Translations under genes and position numbers: made by a program
Shown here: positions 34,209 through 44,049 of the stretch, in pieces
Layout of the letters: every line of letters starts with the position of its first letter
Position numbering within the stretch: the first letter of the stretch is position 1
The notes under the pieces: model-generated
Told to the model about the DNA's origin: nothing
The model's input: the letters and a program-made list of their open reading frames with translations, nothing else
Databases searched by the model: none
Source of the DNA: Pseudomonas mandelii
GTDB taxonomy: Bacteria > Pseudomonadota > Gammaproteobacteria > Pseudomonadales > Pseudomonadaceae
Direction of reading: 5' to 3'
DNA: 64,000 bases
Assembly: GCF_006438925.1 (NCBI RefSeq)
Contig: NZ_RCZA01000012.1
Coordinates: forward strand, 62,001-126,000

Positions 34209-35522
34209 TTAAGCCAGCGCTTCTTCGCGTTTGCCCAGCAAGCGATCGCAAACCACCGCGACGACCAGGGTCATGACCGACGGCACCAGCCACGCCAGGC
34301 CTTGCTCGCTCAGCGGCAGGTGGGACAACTGAGTCGGCATCCAGTCCGCCAGACCCGCACCCTTGAGGGCGTCGATCAAACCGAAGATGAACGACACCAG
34401 CATCACCGGACCGACGATTCGACCCTGCTCATGCCAGAAGTCCTTGCAGAAGCTCAGGGCGACCAGGGCAATGCACGGCGGGTAGATCGCGGTCAGCACC
34501 GGGATCGAGAACGCAATCAGCTTGGTGAGGCCCAGGTTGGACACCAGCAGGGAAAACGCGGCCAGGATGATGACCAATGTCTTGTAGGACAGCGGCAGCA
34601 CACGGCTGAAGTATTCGGCGCAGGCACAGGTCAGACCCACCGCCGTCACCAGACAGGCCAGGGAGATCAGCACCGCCAGAAAACCGCTGCCCAGAGAGCC
34701 GAAGGTGTGTTGCACGTATGCGTGCAACACCGCCGCGCCGTTGGTGGCACCCGCGGCCACTTCATGGCTGCCCGAACCGAGACGGAACAGGCTGACGTAA
34801 ACCAGCGCCAGACCCACGCCGGCAATCAGCCCGGCGATGATCGCGTAACGGGTAATCAACACCGGCGACTCGACGCCACGGGAACGGATTGCGTTGACAA
34901 TGACAATGCCAAACACCAGCGCGCCCAGGGTATCCATGGTCAGGTAACCATTGATGAAGCCTTGGGAGAACGGTGCTGCCACGTATTCCGGGGTGGCCAC
35001 TCCGACATCACCGGCCGGCAATGCAAACGCTGCGATGCCGAGCGCGGCCAAGGCGATGATCTTCAGCGGTGCGAGGAAACGTCCTACGGTATCCAGCAGC
35101 CGGCCCGGATAGAGCGAGATGAAGAACACCAGCAGGAAGTACACCGAGCTGTAGAGGAACAGCGCCAGCGGGCTCTCGCCGGTCAACGGCGCCAAGCCGA
35201 CTTCGAATGACACGGTGGCGGTGCGCGGCGTCGCGAACAGCGGGCCGACAGCGAGGTAGCACGCGGCTGCCAGCAGGCCACCGGCGACTTTCCCGATCGG
35301 GCTGCTCAAGGCATCCATGGCGCCACCGACCTTGGCCAGGGCGACAACGGTGATCACCGGCAGACCGACCGCGGTGATCAGAAAGCCCAGCGCTGCCATC
35401 CAGACGTTTGGACCGGACTGCAGACCGACGATAGGCGGGAAGATGATGTTGCCAGCCCCGACAAACAGGGCAAATGTCATAAAACCAAGTGCCAGGATGT
35501 CCTGGCCTTTCAACACTTTCAT
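34209..35522 (-). CDS. brnQ: Branched-chain amino acid carrier BrnQ
   Basis: This 437-residue carrier (LIVCS family) imports leucine, isoleucine and valine with sodium. It has about 12 hydrophobic segments. The N-terminus GAGNIIFPPIVGLQSGPNVW (residues 22-41) and LVFGIVIVNAIRSRGV near 203 are family segments. No clear Shine-Dalgarno is visible before the ATG. It is a single-gene unit. Confidence 0.95.
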   Translation of the reverse strand: MKVLKGQDILALGFMTFALFVGAGNIIFPPIVGLQSGPNVWMAALGFLITAVGLPVITVVALAKVGGAMDALSSPIGKVAGGLLAAACYLAVGPLFATPRTATVSFEVGLAPLTGESPLALFLYSSVYFLLVFFISLYPGRLLDTVGRFLAPLKIIALAALGIAAFALPAGDVGVATPEYVAAPFSQGFINGYLTMDTLGALVFGIVIVNAIRSRGVESPVLITRYAIIAGLIAGVGLALVYVSLFRLGSGSHEVAAGATNGAAVLHAYVQHTFGSLGSGFLAVLISLACLVTAVGLTCACAEYFSRVLPLSYKTLVIILAAFSLLVSNLGLTKLIAFSIPVLTAIYPPCIALVALSFCKDFWHEQGRIVGPVMLVSFIFGLIDALKGAGLADWMPTQLSHLPLSEQGLAWLVPSVMTLVVAVVCDRLLGKREEALA

Positions 35523-35749
35523 TAAGGAAATACCACACTACTGAATCGGAATTTAGAGAGGGATTTCCCTGAGGGGTGAGGGAAATGCTGTCGGTCCGTA
35601 TAAGACTGACCCGTTTAGCGCGTAGCAACCTTGTGGGCGGCGGACGCAAAAATGGCTGCTAGCCTAACGAATTTGCCCGACAAACGCACTGTTAGGGTGC
35701 GAACTATCCGATACGCGACATTTCCGTGTCGCGTTTACATATATAAAGG

Positions 35750-35815
35750 TCAAAAGATCGCAGCCTCGTTGCACTCGACAGCTCCTACAGGGGCAACGAG
35801 GCTGCGATCTTTTGA
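35750..35815. repeat. Inverted repeat, GATCGCAGCCT family
   Basis: Arms AAAAGATCGCAGCCTCGTTG and CAACGAGGCTGCGATCTTTT enclose a loop containing AGCTCCTAC, same family as 14189-14260. Confidence 0.85.
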
Positions 35816-35827
35816 TCTTCGGAAACG

Positions 35828-35857
35828 ACAAAGGCCACCCGAAGGTGGCCTTTGTTT
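35828..35857 (-). terminator. Intrinsic terminator after sucD
   Basis: Stem AAAGGCCACC/GGTGGCCTTT with a TTCGG-type loop, 26 bases beyond the sucD stop. Confidence 0.85.
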
Positions 35858-35883
35858 GGTGAAGCGTCAGATAAGCGCGAGGC

Positions 35884-36765
35884 TTACTTGATCGCCCAAC
35901 CGGTCAGCTCGGACAAAGCCTTGCCGATGTCTGCCAGCGAACGCACGGTTTTAACGCCTGCGTCTTCCAGGGCAGCAAACTTCTCGTCTGCAGTGCCTTT
36001 GCCGCCAGAGATGATTGCGCCAGCATGGCCCATGCGCTTGCCCGCAGGGGCAGTCACACCAGCGATGTAGGAAACAACCGGCTTGGTCACGTGTGCCTTG
36101 ATGTAGGCAGCCGCTTCTTCTTCAGCCGAACCGCCGATCTCACCGATCATCACGATCGCTTCGGTCTTCGGGTCTTCCTGGAACAGCTTCAGGATGTCGA
36201 TGAAGTTCGAGCCCGGGATCGGGTCACCGCCGATGCCGACGCAAGTCGACTGACCGAAACCGGCGTCAGTAGTTTGCTTCACAGCTTCGTAGGTCAGGGT
36301 GCCGGAACGGGAAACGATACCGACCTTGCCTGGCAAGTGAATGTGACCTGGCATGATGCCGATCTTGCATTCGCCTGGAGTGATCACGCCTGGGCAGTTA
36401 GGACCGATCAGGACTACGCCCAGTTCGTCGCACTTGACCTTGGCATCCAGCATGTCCAGGGTAGGAATGCCTTCAGTGATGCAAACGATCAGCTTGATGC
36501 CGCCGAATGCTGCTTCCAGGATGGAGTCCTTGCAGAAAGGAGCTGGAACGTAGATCACGCTGGCGGTGGCGCCAGTGGCAGCTACAGCGTCTTTCACGGT
36601 GTTGAACACTGGCAGACCCAGGTGCTCGGTGCCGCCTTTACCAGGAGTAACGCCGCCAACCATCTTGGTGCCGTATTCGATGGCTTGCTGGGTGTGGAAA
36701 CTACCTTGCGAACCGGTAATACCCTGGCAGATAACTTTGGTGTCTTTATTGATCAGGACGCTCAT
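35884..36765 (-). CDS. sucD: Succinyl-CoA synthetase alpha subunit
   Basis: SucD pairs with SucC to convert succinyl-CoA, phosphate and ADP into succinate, CoA and ATP. The 293 residues show the Rossmann CoA-binding GITGSQGSFHTQQAI near residue 15 and the phosphorylated His within MGHAGAIISGG near 246. Its ATG overlaps the sucC stop by one base. It is the last gene in the sucAB-lpd-sucCD series. Confidence 0.97.
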   Translation of the reverse strand: MSVLINKDTKVICQGITGSQGSFHTQQAIEYGTKMVGGVTPGKGGTEHLGLPVFNTVKDAVAATGATASVIYVPAPFCKDSILEAAFGGIKLIVCITEGIPTLDMLDAKVKCDELGVVLIGPNCPGVITPGECKIGIMPGHIHLPGKVGIVSRSGTLTYEAVKQTTDAGFGQSTCVGIGGDPIPGSNFIDILKLFQEDPKTEAIVMIGEIGGSAEEEAAAYIKAHVTKPVVSYIAGVTAPAGKRMGHAGAIISGGKGTADEKFAALEDAGVKTVRSLADIGKALSELTGWAIK

Positions 36766-37931
36766 TATTTGCCCTCCGCAGCTTTGACAACTTGTTGAGC
36801 AGCGTCGGTCAGGCTGGTAGCAGCGATGATGTTCAAACCGCTTTCTGCCAGTACTTTAGCGCCCAGCTCAGCGTTGTTGCCTTCAAGGCGAACAACAACC
36901 GGGATTTTCACGCCGACTTCTTTCACAGCGCCGATGATGCCTTCGGCAATCATGTCGCAACGAACGATGCCGCCGAAGATGTTGACCAATACTGCAGCGA
37001 CGTTAGTGTCGGACAGGATGATCTTGAACGCTTCGGTAACGCGTTCTTTGGTAGCACCGCCGCCCACGTCGAGGAAGTTGGCTGGTTTGCCGCCATGCAG
37101 GTTGACGATGTCCATGGTACCCATGGCCAGGCCAGCACCGTTGACCATGCAACCGATGTTGCCTTCCAGCGCTACGTAGTTCAGTTCGAACTTGGCAGCG
37201 TGCGCTTCGCGCGGATCGTCTTGCGACGGATCGTGGAAAGTCTTCAGCTTAGGCTGACGGTACATGGCGTTGGCGTCGATGTTGATCTTGGCGTCGAGGC
37301 AATGCAGATCGCCGTCAGCCTTGATCACCAGCGGGTTCACTTCCAGCAGAGCCAGATCGTGATCCTTGAACAGCTTGGCCAGACCTACGAAGATCTTGGC
37401 GAACTGAGCAACTTGCTTGCCTTCCAGACCCAGCTGGAATGCCAGCTCGCGACCCTGGAATGGCTGAGCGCCAACCAGTGGATCGATAGTGGCCTTGAGG
37501 ATTTTCTCAGGGGTGTCGTGAGCGATTTTCTCGATGTCCACGCCACCTTCGGTGGAAGCCATGAACACGATGCGACGGCTCGAACGGTCAACGACAGCGC
37601 CCAGGTACAGCTCTTTAGCGATATCAGTGCACGATTCAACCAGGATCTTGGTGACTGGCTGACCATTGGCATCAGTCTGGTAAGTCACCAGACGCTTGCC
37701 CAACCACTGTTGAGCGAATGCTTTGGCGTCTTCTTTGCTGCGAACCAGCTTAACGCCGCCCGCTTTACCGCGACCACCTGCGTGAACCTGGGCTTTGACA
37801 ACCCATTCGGTCCCGCCGATTTTGTCGCACGCTTCTGCTGCTGCTTCCGGGGTGTCTACGGCGAAACCCTGGGATACTGGCAGGCCGTATTCAGCGAACA
37901 GCTGCTTACCCTGATACTCGTGAAGATTCAT
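36765..37931 (-). CDS. sucC: Succinyl-CoA synthetase beta subunit
   Basis: SucC is the 388-residue ATP-grasp subunit. Visible are MNLHEYQGKQLFAEYGLPV at the N-terminus, the ATP-grasp QVHAGGRGKAGGVKLV near residue 46 and GGKPANFLDVGGGATKERV near 265-ish. It is 200 bases after lpd on the same strand, with a hairpin between them. Confidence 0.97.
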   Translation of the reverse strand: MNLHEYQGKQLFAEYGLPVSQGFAVDTPEAAAEACDKIGGTEWVVKAQVHAGGRGKAGGVKLVRSKEDAKAFAQQWLGKRLVTYQTDANGQPVTKILVESCTDIAKELYLGAVVDRSSRRIVFMASTEGGVDIEKIAHDTPEKILKATIDPLVGAQPFQGRELAFQLGLEGKQVAQFAKIFVGLAKLFKDHDLALLEVNPLVIKADGDLHCLDAKINIDANAMYRQPKLKTFHDPSQDDPREAHAAKFELNYVALEGNIGCMVNGAGLAMGTMDIVNLHGGKPANFLDVGGGATKERVTEAFKIILSDTNVAAVLVNIFGGIVRCDMIAEGIIGAVKEVGVKIPVVVRLEGNNAELGAKVLAESGLNIIAATSLTDAAQQVVKAAEGK

Positions 37932-38131
37932 GCTTATTACCGTCTTCGTTAGGTACTGCGCATTCGGTGCTGCACTTGTTCAAGTGCCGCACCACCTGTG
38001 ACTGCTGCTTGCGTAGGTGTTCCGGATAACCGGTGAGACTACGCAAGGCTGCGTCCGGCGGACATTCCGCGGTGAGTCTTGCACGCAAGGCTCACGACGG
38101 GCCTTCCGCCGTGGTTTCTTATTGTCTTGTC
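37932..38131 (-). other. Intergenic region between lpd and sucC
   Basis: 200 bases holding a strong palindrome, GTGAGTCTTG-CACG-CAAGGCTCAC (about 38072-38095). It has no T-run, so it may be an mRNA processing or stabilising hairpin rather than a terminator. A promoter for sucCD could also be here but is not evident. Confidence 0.5.
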
Positions 38132-39568
38132 TTAACGCTTCTTGCGGTTGGCAATGTGGATGGCGCCGCCATTCACAGCCAGAGCTGCTTCGTGCAAGGC
38201 TTCGGACAGGGTCGGATGGGAGAAAACCATCATGCCCAGGTCTTCCGCGCTGGTGCCGAATTCCATACCGATCGCACCCTGCTGAACCAGTTCTGCAGCG
38301 CTCGGGCCAATCACGTGGACGCCCAATACGCGGTCAGTCTTGGCATCAGCGATGACTTTCACGAAACCGCCGGTGTCGTTGGCTGCCATGGCACGGCCAC
38401 TGGCTGCGAACGGGAAGGTGCCAACGTTAACTTCAACGCCTTCAGCCTTCAAGGCCTGCTCGGTTTTGCCGACCCACGCGATTTCCGGGTGAGTATAAAT
38501 AACCGAAGGGATCAAGTCATAGTTCATCTGGGCTTTGTGGCCCTTGATGCGCTCAACGACCATGATGCCCTCTTCCGAGGCCTTGTGTGCCAGCATCATG
38601 CCGCGAACCACGTCGCCGATGGCGTAAACACCCGGTACGGTGGTGGCGCAGTGATCGTCAACGTGCACGAAACCGCGCTCGTCCAGGGTCACGCCGCAAT
38701 CAGCAGCCAGCAGATCAGTGGTCACCGGACGGCGACCAACGGCTACGATCAGCTTGTCGAAGGTGATGTTCTGTTCGCCGTTGGCATCGGTGTAGTTCAC
38801 AACGACTTCGTCACCGTTCACTTTGGAACCGGTAACGCGAGCACCCAGCTTGATGTCCAGACCTTGTTTGGTCAGGGTTTTCAGCGCTTCCTTGGAAACG
38901 GCAGCGTCAGCGGCCATCAGGAAGGTGTCCAGCGCTTCAAGAACAGTCACTTCTGCGCCCAGACGGGACCAGACCGAACCCAGTTCCAGACCGATCACGC
39001 CAGCGCCAATCACGCCCAGACGTTTTGGCACGGACTGGAATTCCAGCGCGCCAGTCGAATCGACGATCACATTCTGGTCGACCGGAGCGGGCGGAATGTC
39101 GATCGGACGCGAGCCCGGAGCCAGAATCACGTTCTCGGCTTCAATGATTTCTACCGAACCGTCAGGCTTGGTGACTTCGACTTTCTTGCCGGCCAGCAGT
39201 TTGCCGTGGCCCTCGATCGAGGTCACACCGTTAGCCTTGAACAGGGTGGCAACACCCGAAGTCAGGCCTTTGACGATGTTGGCTTTACGGCCGACCATCG
39301 CAGCCACGTCCATGGTCACACCAGCGTGGTTGATACCGTGGATCGCGAAGCCTTCTTTGGCTTCCTTGTATTTCCAGGAGCTGTCCAGCAGCGCCTTGGA
39401 TGGAATGCAGCCGACGTTCAGGCAAGTACCGCCGAGGGCCAGTTTGCCTTCCTTGTCGGTGTATTTCTCGATGCAGGCAGTGGTGAGGCCCAGTTGCGCT
39501 GCTTTAATGGCAGCCACGTAGCCGCCAGGGCCCGCGCCAATCACTACCACGTCGAATTTCTGAGTCAT
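38132..39568 (-). CDS. lpd: Dihydrolipoyl dehydrogenase (E3)
   Basis: This 478-residue flavoprotein reoxidises the lipoyl group of 2-oxoglutarate dehydrogenase (LpdG in pseudomonads, shared with other complexes). FAD binding is shown by VVVIGAGPGGYVAAIKAAQLG (residues 6-26), the redox disulfide by GTCLNVGCIPSKALL near 45, NAD binding by GVIGAGVIGLELGSVW near 185, and the C-terminal base by HVIGPSAAELVQ near 446. It lies between sucB and sucC. Confidence 0.97.
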   Translation of the reverse strand: MTQKFDVVVIGAGPGGYVAAIKAAQLGLTTACIEKYTDKEGKLALGGTCLNVGCIPSKALLDSSWKYKEAKEGFAIHGINHAGVTMDVAAMVGRKANIVKGLTSGVATLFKANGVTSIEGHGKLLAGKKVEVTKPDGSVEIIEAENVILAPGSRPIDIPPAPVDQNVIVDSTGALEFQSVPKRLGVIGAGVIGLELGSVWSRLGAEVTVLEALDTFLMAADAAVSKEALKTLTKQGLDIKLGARVTGSKVNGDEVVVNYTDANGEQNITFDKLIVAVGRRPVTTDLLAADCGVTLDERGFVHVDDHCATTVPGVYAIGDVVRGMMLAHKASEEGIMVVERIKGHKAQMNYDLIPSVIYTHPEIAWVGKTEQALKAEGVEVNVGTFPFAASGRAMAANDTGGFVKVIADAKTDRVLGVHVIGPSAAELVQQGAIGMEFGTSAEDLGMMVFSHPTLSEALHEAALAVNGGAIHIANRKKR

Positions 39569-39643
39569 GTGTCATTCCTTCTCGAATCAAACCGGACGCT
39601 CCCTTTTGGGGACCGTCGTGGGACGAAGCTGGTCATTACAGGA

Positions 39644-39667
39644 GGGCCGTCCATCACTGGACGGCCC
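39644..39667 (-). other. Hairpin between sucB and lpd
   Basis: GGGCCGTCCA and TGGACGGCCC form a 10-base stem with a four-base loop in the sucB-lpd gap. No T-run follows, so it looks like an mRNA stability or processing element. Confidence 0.55.
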
Positions 39668-39678
39668 GTGCAACGAAA

Positions 39679-40899
39679 TCAGATATCCAGCAGCAAACGA
39701 GCCGGGTCTTCCAGCAGGTTCTTGATGGTAACCAGGAAGGTCACAGCTTCTTTGCCATCGATCAGACGGTGATCGTAGGACAGCGCGAGGTACATCATCG
39801 GACGGATAACAACCTGACCGTTGATCGCCATAGGACGCTGCAGAATGTTGTGCATGCCCAGGATGGCCGCTTGCGGCGGGTTGACGATCGGGGTCGACAT
39901 CATCGAACCGAAGGTACCACCGTTGGTGATGGTGAACGTACCGCCGGTCATCTCGTCCATCGACAGTTTGCCGTCACGAGCCTTCTTGCCGAAGGTGGCG
40001 ATGCCGCCTTCGATTTCAGCCAGGCTCATCAGTTCGGCGTTACGCAGAACCGGAACAACCAGGCCGCGGTCGCTGGAAACAGCAACACCGACGTCGGCGT
40101 AGCCGTGATAAACGATGTCAGCACCGTCGATCGACGCGTTGACAGCCGGGAAGCGTTTCAGCGCTTCGGTGGCAGCCTTGACGAAGAACGACATGAAGCC
40201 CAGGCGCACGCCGTTGTGGGACTTCTCGAACAGGTCCTTGTACTTCGAACGCAGGGCCATGACTTCGGTCATGTCGACTTCGTTGAAAGTGGTCAGCATC
40301 GCCATGTTCGATTGAGCTTCAACCAGACGCTTGGCTACGGTGGCCCGCACGCGGGTCATCGGTACGCGCTTCTCGATACGATCGCCGGCAGCAAACACTG
40401 GAGCGGCAGCGGCAGGAGCAGCAGCCTTGGCAGGCGCGGCAGCCGGAGCGGCTTTCTTGGCAGCTACAGCGGCAACAACGTCTTCCTTGGTCACACGACC
40501 GCCTTTGCCAGTGCCGGCAACGGAAGCGATGTTGATACCGTTTTCTTCAGCCAGCTTGCGAGCAGCCGGTGCAGCAACAGGATCATCTTCGCCTTCAGCG
40601 GCAGGAGCAGCGGCTTGTGCAGCGGCCGGAGCAGCGGCAGCAGCTGGAGCGGCAGCAGCGCCGCCCGCTTCGATGGAGCCCAGGACTTCGTCGGACAGAA
40701 CGGTGTCGCCTTCGTTCTTGACGATAGCGCCCAGCACGCCGTCAGCGGTGGCCAACACTTCCAGTACGACTTTGTCAGTTTCGATGTCGACGATCAGGTC
40801 ATCGCGCTTGACGGCGTCGCCCGGCTTTTTGTGCCAGGTGGCAACGGTGCCATCGGCAACCGATTCCGGGAAAGTGGGGGCTTTGATTTCGATAGCCAT
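39679..40899 (-). CDS. sucB: 2-oxoglutarate dehydrogenase E2, dihydrolipoyl succinyltransferase
   Basis: SucB is the 406-residue core of the complex. It has one lipoyl domain with the lipoylated Lys in DIETDKVVLEVL near residue 43. An Ala/Pro-rich linker of about 80-115 is followed by the peripheral-subunit-binding domain (RKLAEENGINIASVAGTGKGG near 115). A second Ala-rich linker leads to the catalytic domain, whose active His is in LSYDHRLIDGKEAV near 377. It follows sucA by 42 bases. Confidence 0.97.
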   Translation of the reverse strand: MAIEIKAPTFPESVADGTVATWHKKPGDAVKRDDLIVDIETDKVVLEVLATADGVLGAIVKNEGDTVLSDEVLGSIEAGGAAAAPAAAAAPAAAQAAAPAAEGEDDPVAAPAARKLAEENGINIASVAGTGKGGRVTKEDVVAAVAAKKAAPAAAPAKAAAPAAAAPVFAAGDRIEKRVPMTRVRATVAKRLVEAQSNMAMLTTFNEVDMTEVMALRSKYKDLFEKSHNGVRLGFMSFFVKAATEALKRFPAVNASIDGADIVYHGYADVGVAVSSDRGLVVPVLRNAELMSLAEIEGGIATFGKKARDGKLSMDEMTGGTFTITNGGTFGSMMSTPIVNPPQAAILGMHNILQRPMAINGQVVIRPMMYLALSYDHRLIDGKEAVTFLVTIKNLLEDPARLLLDI

Positions 40900-40941
40900 T
40901 ATCTGTGGGTCCTTAAATTCGGTTTCAGGTGCGCGAAGGCG

Positions 40942-43773
40942 TTAAACAGTAAAGGCGTCTTGCAGCAGTTTTTCCTGCTGCTCAGCGTGCATCGATGCAT
41001 AACCACAAGCAGGTGCAGCAGAAGCATCACGACCGGCGTACTCGAGAAAGAGTGCTTTGTTGTGATTGCCAACGATGCGACGCATGTGGTGTTGGCTGCA
41101 GTACCAGGCACCCTGGTTCATCGGCTCTTCCTGACACCAAACGATATGTTTGAGGTTGGTGTACGGAGCCAGGACTTCGTTCAAGTCGTCCTCAGGGAAT
41201 GGGTACAGCTGCTCGATACGCACGACGGCGATGTCGTCACGACCTTCGGCACGGCGTTTTTCCAGCAGGTCGTAGTAGACCTTGCCGCTACACAGAACAA
41301 TGCGCTCGACCTTTTTCGGGTCTTGAACATCGATTTCCGGGATAACGGTCTGGAACGAACCTTCGGCCAGATCTTCCAGGGTCGAGATGGCCAGTTTATG
41401 ACGCAGCAGCGACTTCGGCGTCAGGACTATCAATGGCTTGCGCAGCGGGCGAATCACCTGACGACGCAGCAAGTGGTAGATCTGAGCTGGCGTAGTCGGT
41501 ACGGCCACCTGAATGTTGTGCTCGGCGCACAGCTGCAGGTAACGCTCCAGACGAGCCGAAGAGTGCTCCGGACCCTGACCTTCATAACCGTGCGGCAGCA
41601 GCATGGTCAGACCGCAGAGACGGCCCCACTTGTGCTCGCCACTGGTGATGAACTGGTCGATAACCACTTGGGCACCGTTGGCGAAGTCGCCGAACTGGGC
41701 TTCCCAGATCACCAGCGCCTCAGGCGTGGTGGTCGAGTAACCATATTCGAACGCCAGCACGGCTTCTTCGGACAGGAACGAATCGTACAGGTCGAAACGT
41801 GGCTGGCCCTTGTACAGGTTTTGCAGCGGGATGTAGGTGCCCGCGTCTTTCTGGTTGTGCAAGACAGCGTGACGGTGCGAGAACGTACCGCGACCGATGT
41901 CCTGACCCGTCATGCGAATCGGGTGACCTTCGAACGCCAGGGTTGCGTACGCCATGGTTTCGGCGTAACCCCAGTTGATCGGCAGGCCGCCGGCTTGCAT
42001 TTTCTGACGGTCTTCGTAGATTTTCGAGACCTGGCGCTGAACCACGAAGCCTTCCGGAATTTCCAGAAGCTTGGCGGACAGTTCCTGCAAGGTTTTCAGA
42101 TCGAAGCGAGTGTCATGACGCGCGGTCCAGGCGTGGCCCAGATACGGACGCCAGTCAACGAACAACTCTTTGTTCGGTTCTTTGACCAGGCTTTTTACGA
42201 CATGCAGACCGTTGTCCAGTGCATTGCGGTATTCGTCGACTTTTGCCTGAACACGCTCTGCGTCCAGCACACCACCCTGAGTCAGACGATCGGCATACAG
42301 CTCACGGGTGGTGCGCTGTTTGGTGATCTGCTGATACATGATTGGCTGGGTGCCGCTTGGCTCGTCGGCCTCGTTGTGGCCACGACGACGGTAGCAGACC
42401 AGGTCGATCACCACGTCACGCTTGAACTGCATGCGGTAGTCGATGGCCAGCTGGGTCACGAACAACACAGCTTCCGGATCATCACCATTCACATGGAGGA
42501 TCGGCGCCTGGATCATCTTCGCAACGTCGGTCGCGTACTCGGTGGAGCGCGAGTCCAGCGGGTTGCTGATGGTGAAACCGACCTGGTTGTTGATCACGAT
42601 GTGCACGGTGCCGCCGGTCTTGAAACCGCGGGTCTGCGACATCTGGAAGGTTTCCATGACCACACCTTGACCGGCGAATGCCGCGTCACCGTGGATGGAG
42701 ATCGGCAGAACCTTCTCACCGGTAGGGTCGTTGCGACGATCCTGACGGGCGCGAACCGAACCCTCGACCACTGGAGATACGATTTCCAAGTGGGACGGGT
42801 TGAACGCCATCGCCAGGTGAACTTCACCGCCGGTGGTCATCACGTTGGACGAGAAGCCCTGGTGATACTTAACGTCACCGGAACCCAGCTCGACCTTCTT
42901 CTTGCCTTCAAACTCGTCGAACAGCTCGCGCGGGTTCTTGCCGAAGGTGTTGACCAGTACGTTCAGACGACCACGGTGGGCCATGCCGATAACGATTTCC
43001 TTGGTGCCGTAGGAACCGGAACGCTGGATCAGCTCGTCGAGCATCGGAATCAGGCTCTCGCCGCCTTCCAGACCGAAACGCTTGGTACCCGGGTATTTGG
43101 TACCCAGGTATTTTTCCAGACCTTCGCCGGCCGTGACGCGCTCGAGCAAGTGGCTCTTGATGTCGGCGGAGTACGTTGGACGGCCGCGCACGCTTTCCAG
43201 ACGTTGCTGGAACCACTGGCGCTGCTCGGAATCGGTGATGTGCGTAAATTCAGCGCCGATGGTGCGGCAATATGTCTGCTGCAACGCTTCGTGAATTTCG
43301 CGTAGGCTCGCCTCCTCTTTGCCGATGAACAGGTCGCCGGCACGGAAGGTCGTATCAAGATCGGCATTGGTCAAGCCGTAATGATTGATCGACAGGTCTG
43401 CAGGTGCAGGACGCTGCCACAGCCCCAGCGGGTCAAGCTGGGCTGCCTGGTGGCCACGCATACGGTAGGCCTGGATCAATCGCAGCACTTCAACTTGCTT
43501 CTTCTCGTGCTCACTGCTCACGCTGCCGGCGGAAACCGGTTGGGCGCGGCGCTGGTTCTTTGCCAGCAAGACGAAATGATCGCGAATTGTGGAGTGCGAA
43601 ACATCGGTGGCAGTGTTGCCGTCAGCAGGCAACTTCTGAAAGTAGGTGCGCCACTCTTCTGGCACAGCGTTAGGGTCGTGCAGGTAGAGCTCATAGAGCT
43701 CTTCCACATAGGCAGCGTTACTACCGGATAGGTAGGCGCTGTTCCACATGCGCTGCATCACGCTTTCTTGCAT
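40942..43773 (-). CDS. sucA: 2-oxoglutarate dehydrogenase E1 component
   Basis: SucA is the 943-residue thiamine-diphosphate enzyme that decarboxylates 2-oxoglutarate. The TPP region includes GMAHRGRLNVL near residue 268, HGDAAFAGQGVVMET near 365 and NNQVGFTISNPLDSRSTEY near 395. The C-terminal half has ALVIWEAQFGDFANGAQVVID near 690. It is the first gene of the suc series, 276 bases after sdhB. AGGGTGA lies seven bases before the ATG. Confidence 0.97.
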   Translation of the reverse strand: MQESVMQRMWNSAYLSGSNAAYVEELYELYLHDPNAVPEEWRTYFQKLPADGNTATDVSHSTIRDHFVLLAKNQRRAQPVSAGSVSSEHEKKQVEVLRLIQAYRMRGHQAAQLDPLGLWQRPAPADLSINHYGLTNADLDTTFRAGDLFIGKEEASLREIHEALQQTYCRTIGAEFTHITDSEQRQWFQQRLESVRGRPTYSADIKSHLLERVTAGEGLEKYLGTKYPGTKRFGLEGGESLIPMLDELIQRSGSYGTKEIVIGMAHRGRLNVLVNTFGKNPRELFDEFEGKKKVELGSGDVKYHQGFSSNVMTTGGEVHLAMAFNPSHLEIVSPVVEGSVRARQDRRNDPTGEKVLPISIHGDAAFAGQGVVMETFQMSQTRGFKTGGTVHIVINNQVGFTISNPLDSRSTEYATDVAKMIQAPILHVNGDDPEAVLFVTQLAIDYRMQFKRDVVIDLVCYRRRGHNEADEPSGTQPIMYQQITKQRTTRELYADRLTQGGVLDAERVQAKVDEYRNALDNGLHVVKSLVKEPNKELFVDWRPYLGHAWTARHDTRFDLKTLQELSAKLLEIPEGFVVQRQVSKIYEDRQKMQAGGLPINWGYAETMAYATLAFEGHPIRMTGQDIGRGTFSHRHAVLHNQKDAGTYIPLQNLYKGQPRFDLYDSFLSEEAVLAFEYGYSTTTPEALVIWEAQFGDFANGAQVVIDQFITSGEHKWGRLCGLTMLLPHGYEGQGPEHSSARLERYLQLCAEHNIQVAVPTTPAQIYHLLRRQVIRPLRKPLIVLTPKSLLRHKLAISTLEDLAEGSFQTVIPEIDVQDPKKVERIVLCSGKVYYDLLEKRRAEGRDDIAVVRIEQLYPFPEDDLNEVLAPYTNLKHIVWCQEEPMNQGAWYCSQHHMRRIVGNHNKALFLEYAGRDASAAPACGYASMHAEQQEKLLQDAFTV

Positions 43774-44049
43774 GCTTGGTCACCCTCGGTTAGGGGAACA
43801 CCACCGGCGTCGACACCGAGCACGCTTGCAGAAGTCCGAATGCAGCGACTAAAACAAGCCACTTAGGATCACGCTGATAGTCCGGGTACCAGCCCGGATG
43901 CCCCTGCTTGTCTCATTTCTTCAAAATAAGAGCCGCAGCCTTATAAGCTGCTGCTCAGGTTAAAACTACGGCGCCGGTTGAAGCCTGCGCCGTAGCATCT
44001 ACGGGTACAGCGGTACTACATTTACAACAGCCGGGTTACAGCAGCTGAA
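43774..44049 (-). other. Intergenic region between sdhB and sucA
   Basis: 276 bases on the minus strand separating the sdh and suc parts of the cluster. It contains a terminator-like hairpin just after sdhB (43962-43995), a second small hairpin (GCAGCCTTATAAGCTGC, about 43934-43950), and presumably the sucA promoter, which I cannot pick out. Confidence 0.5.
43962..43995 (-). terminator. Probable terminator after sdhB
   Basis: CTACGGCGC/GCGCCGTAG stem followed on the minus strand by TTTTAAC. The T-run is short, so some readthrough into sucA is likely. Confidence 0.6.

Larger units (their letters stand above)
35523..35883. other. Intergenic region between brnQ and sucD
   Basis: 361 bases. It holds the brnQ promoter (not clearly identifiable), the GATCGCAGCCT-type inverted repeat at 35750-35815 and a terminator for sucCD at 35828-35857. 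A short palindrome (CGACA..TGTCG) lies at about 35716-35730. I see no gene in it. Confidence 0.7.

Noticed and set aside
38072..38095. Terminator between lpd and sucC
   Set aside because: The hairpin is strong but has no T-run on either strand, so I treat it as a structure of unknown role.
39769..43305. A 1178-codon open frame on the plus strand
   Set aside because: It is antisense to sucA and sucB, which have all family motifs. GC-rich codon bias creates long open antisense frames.
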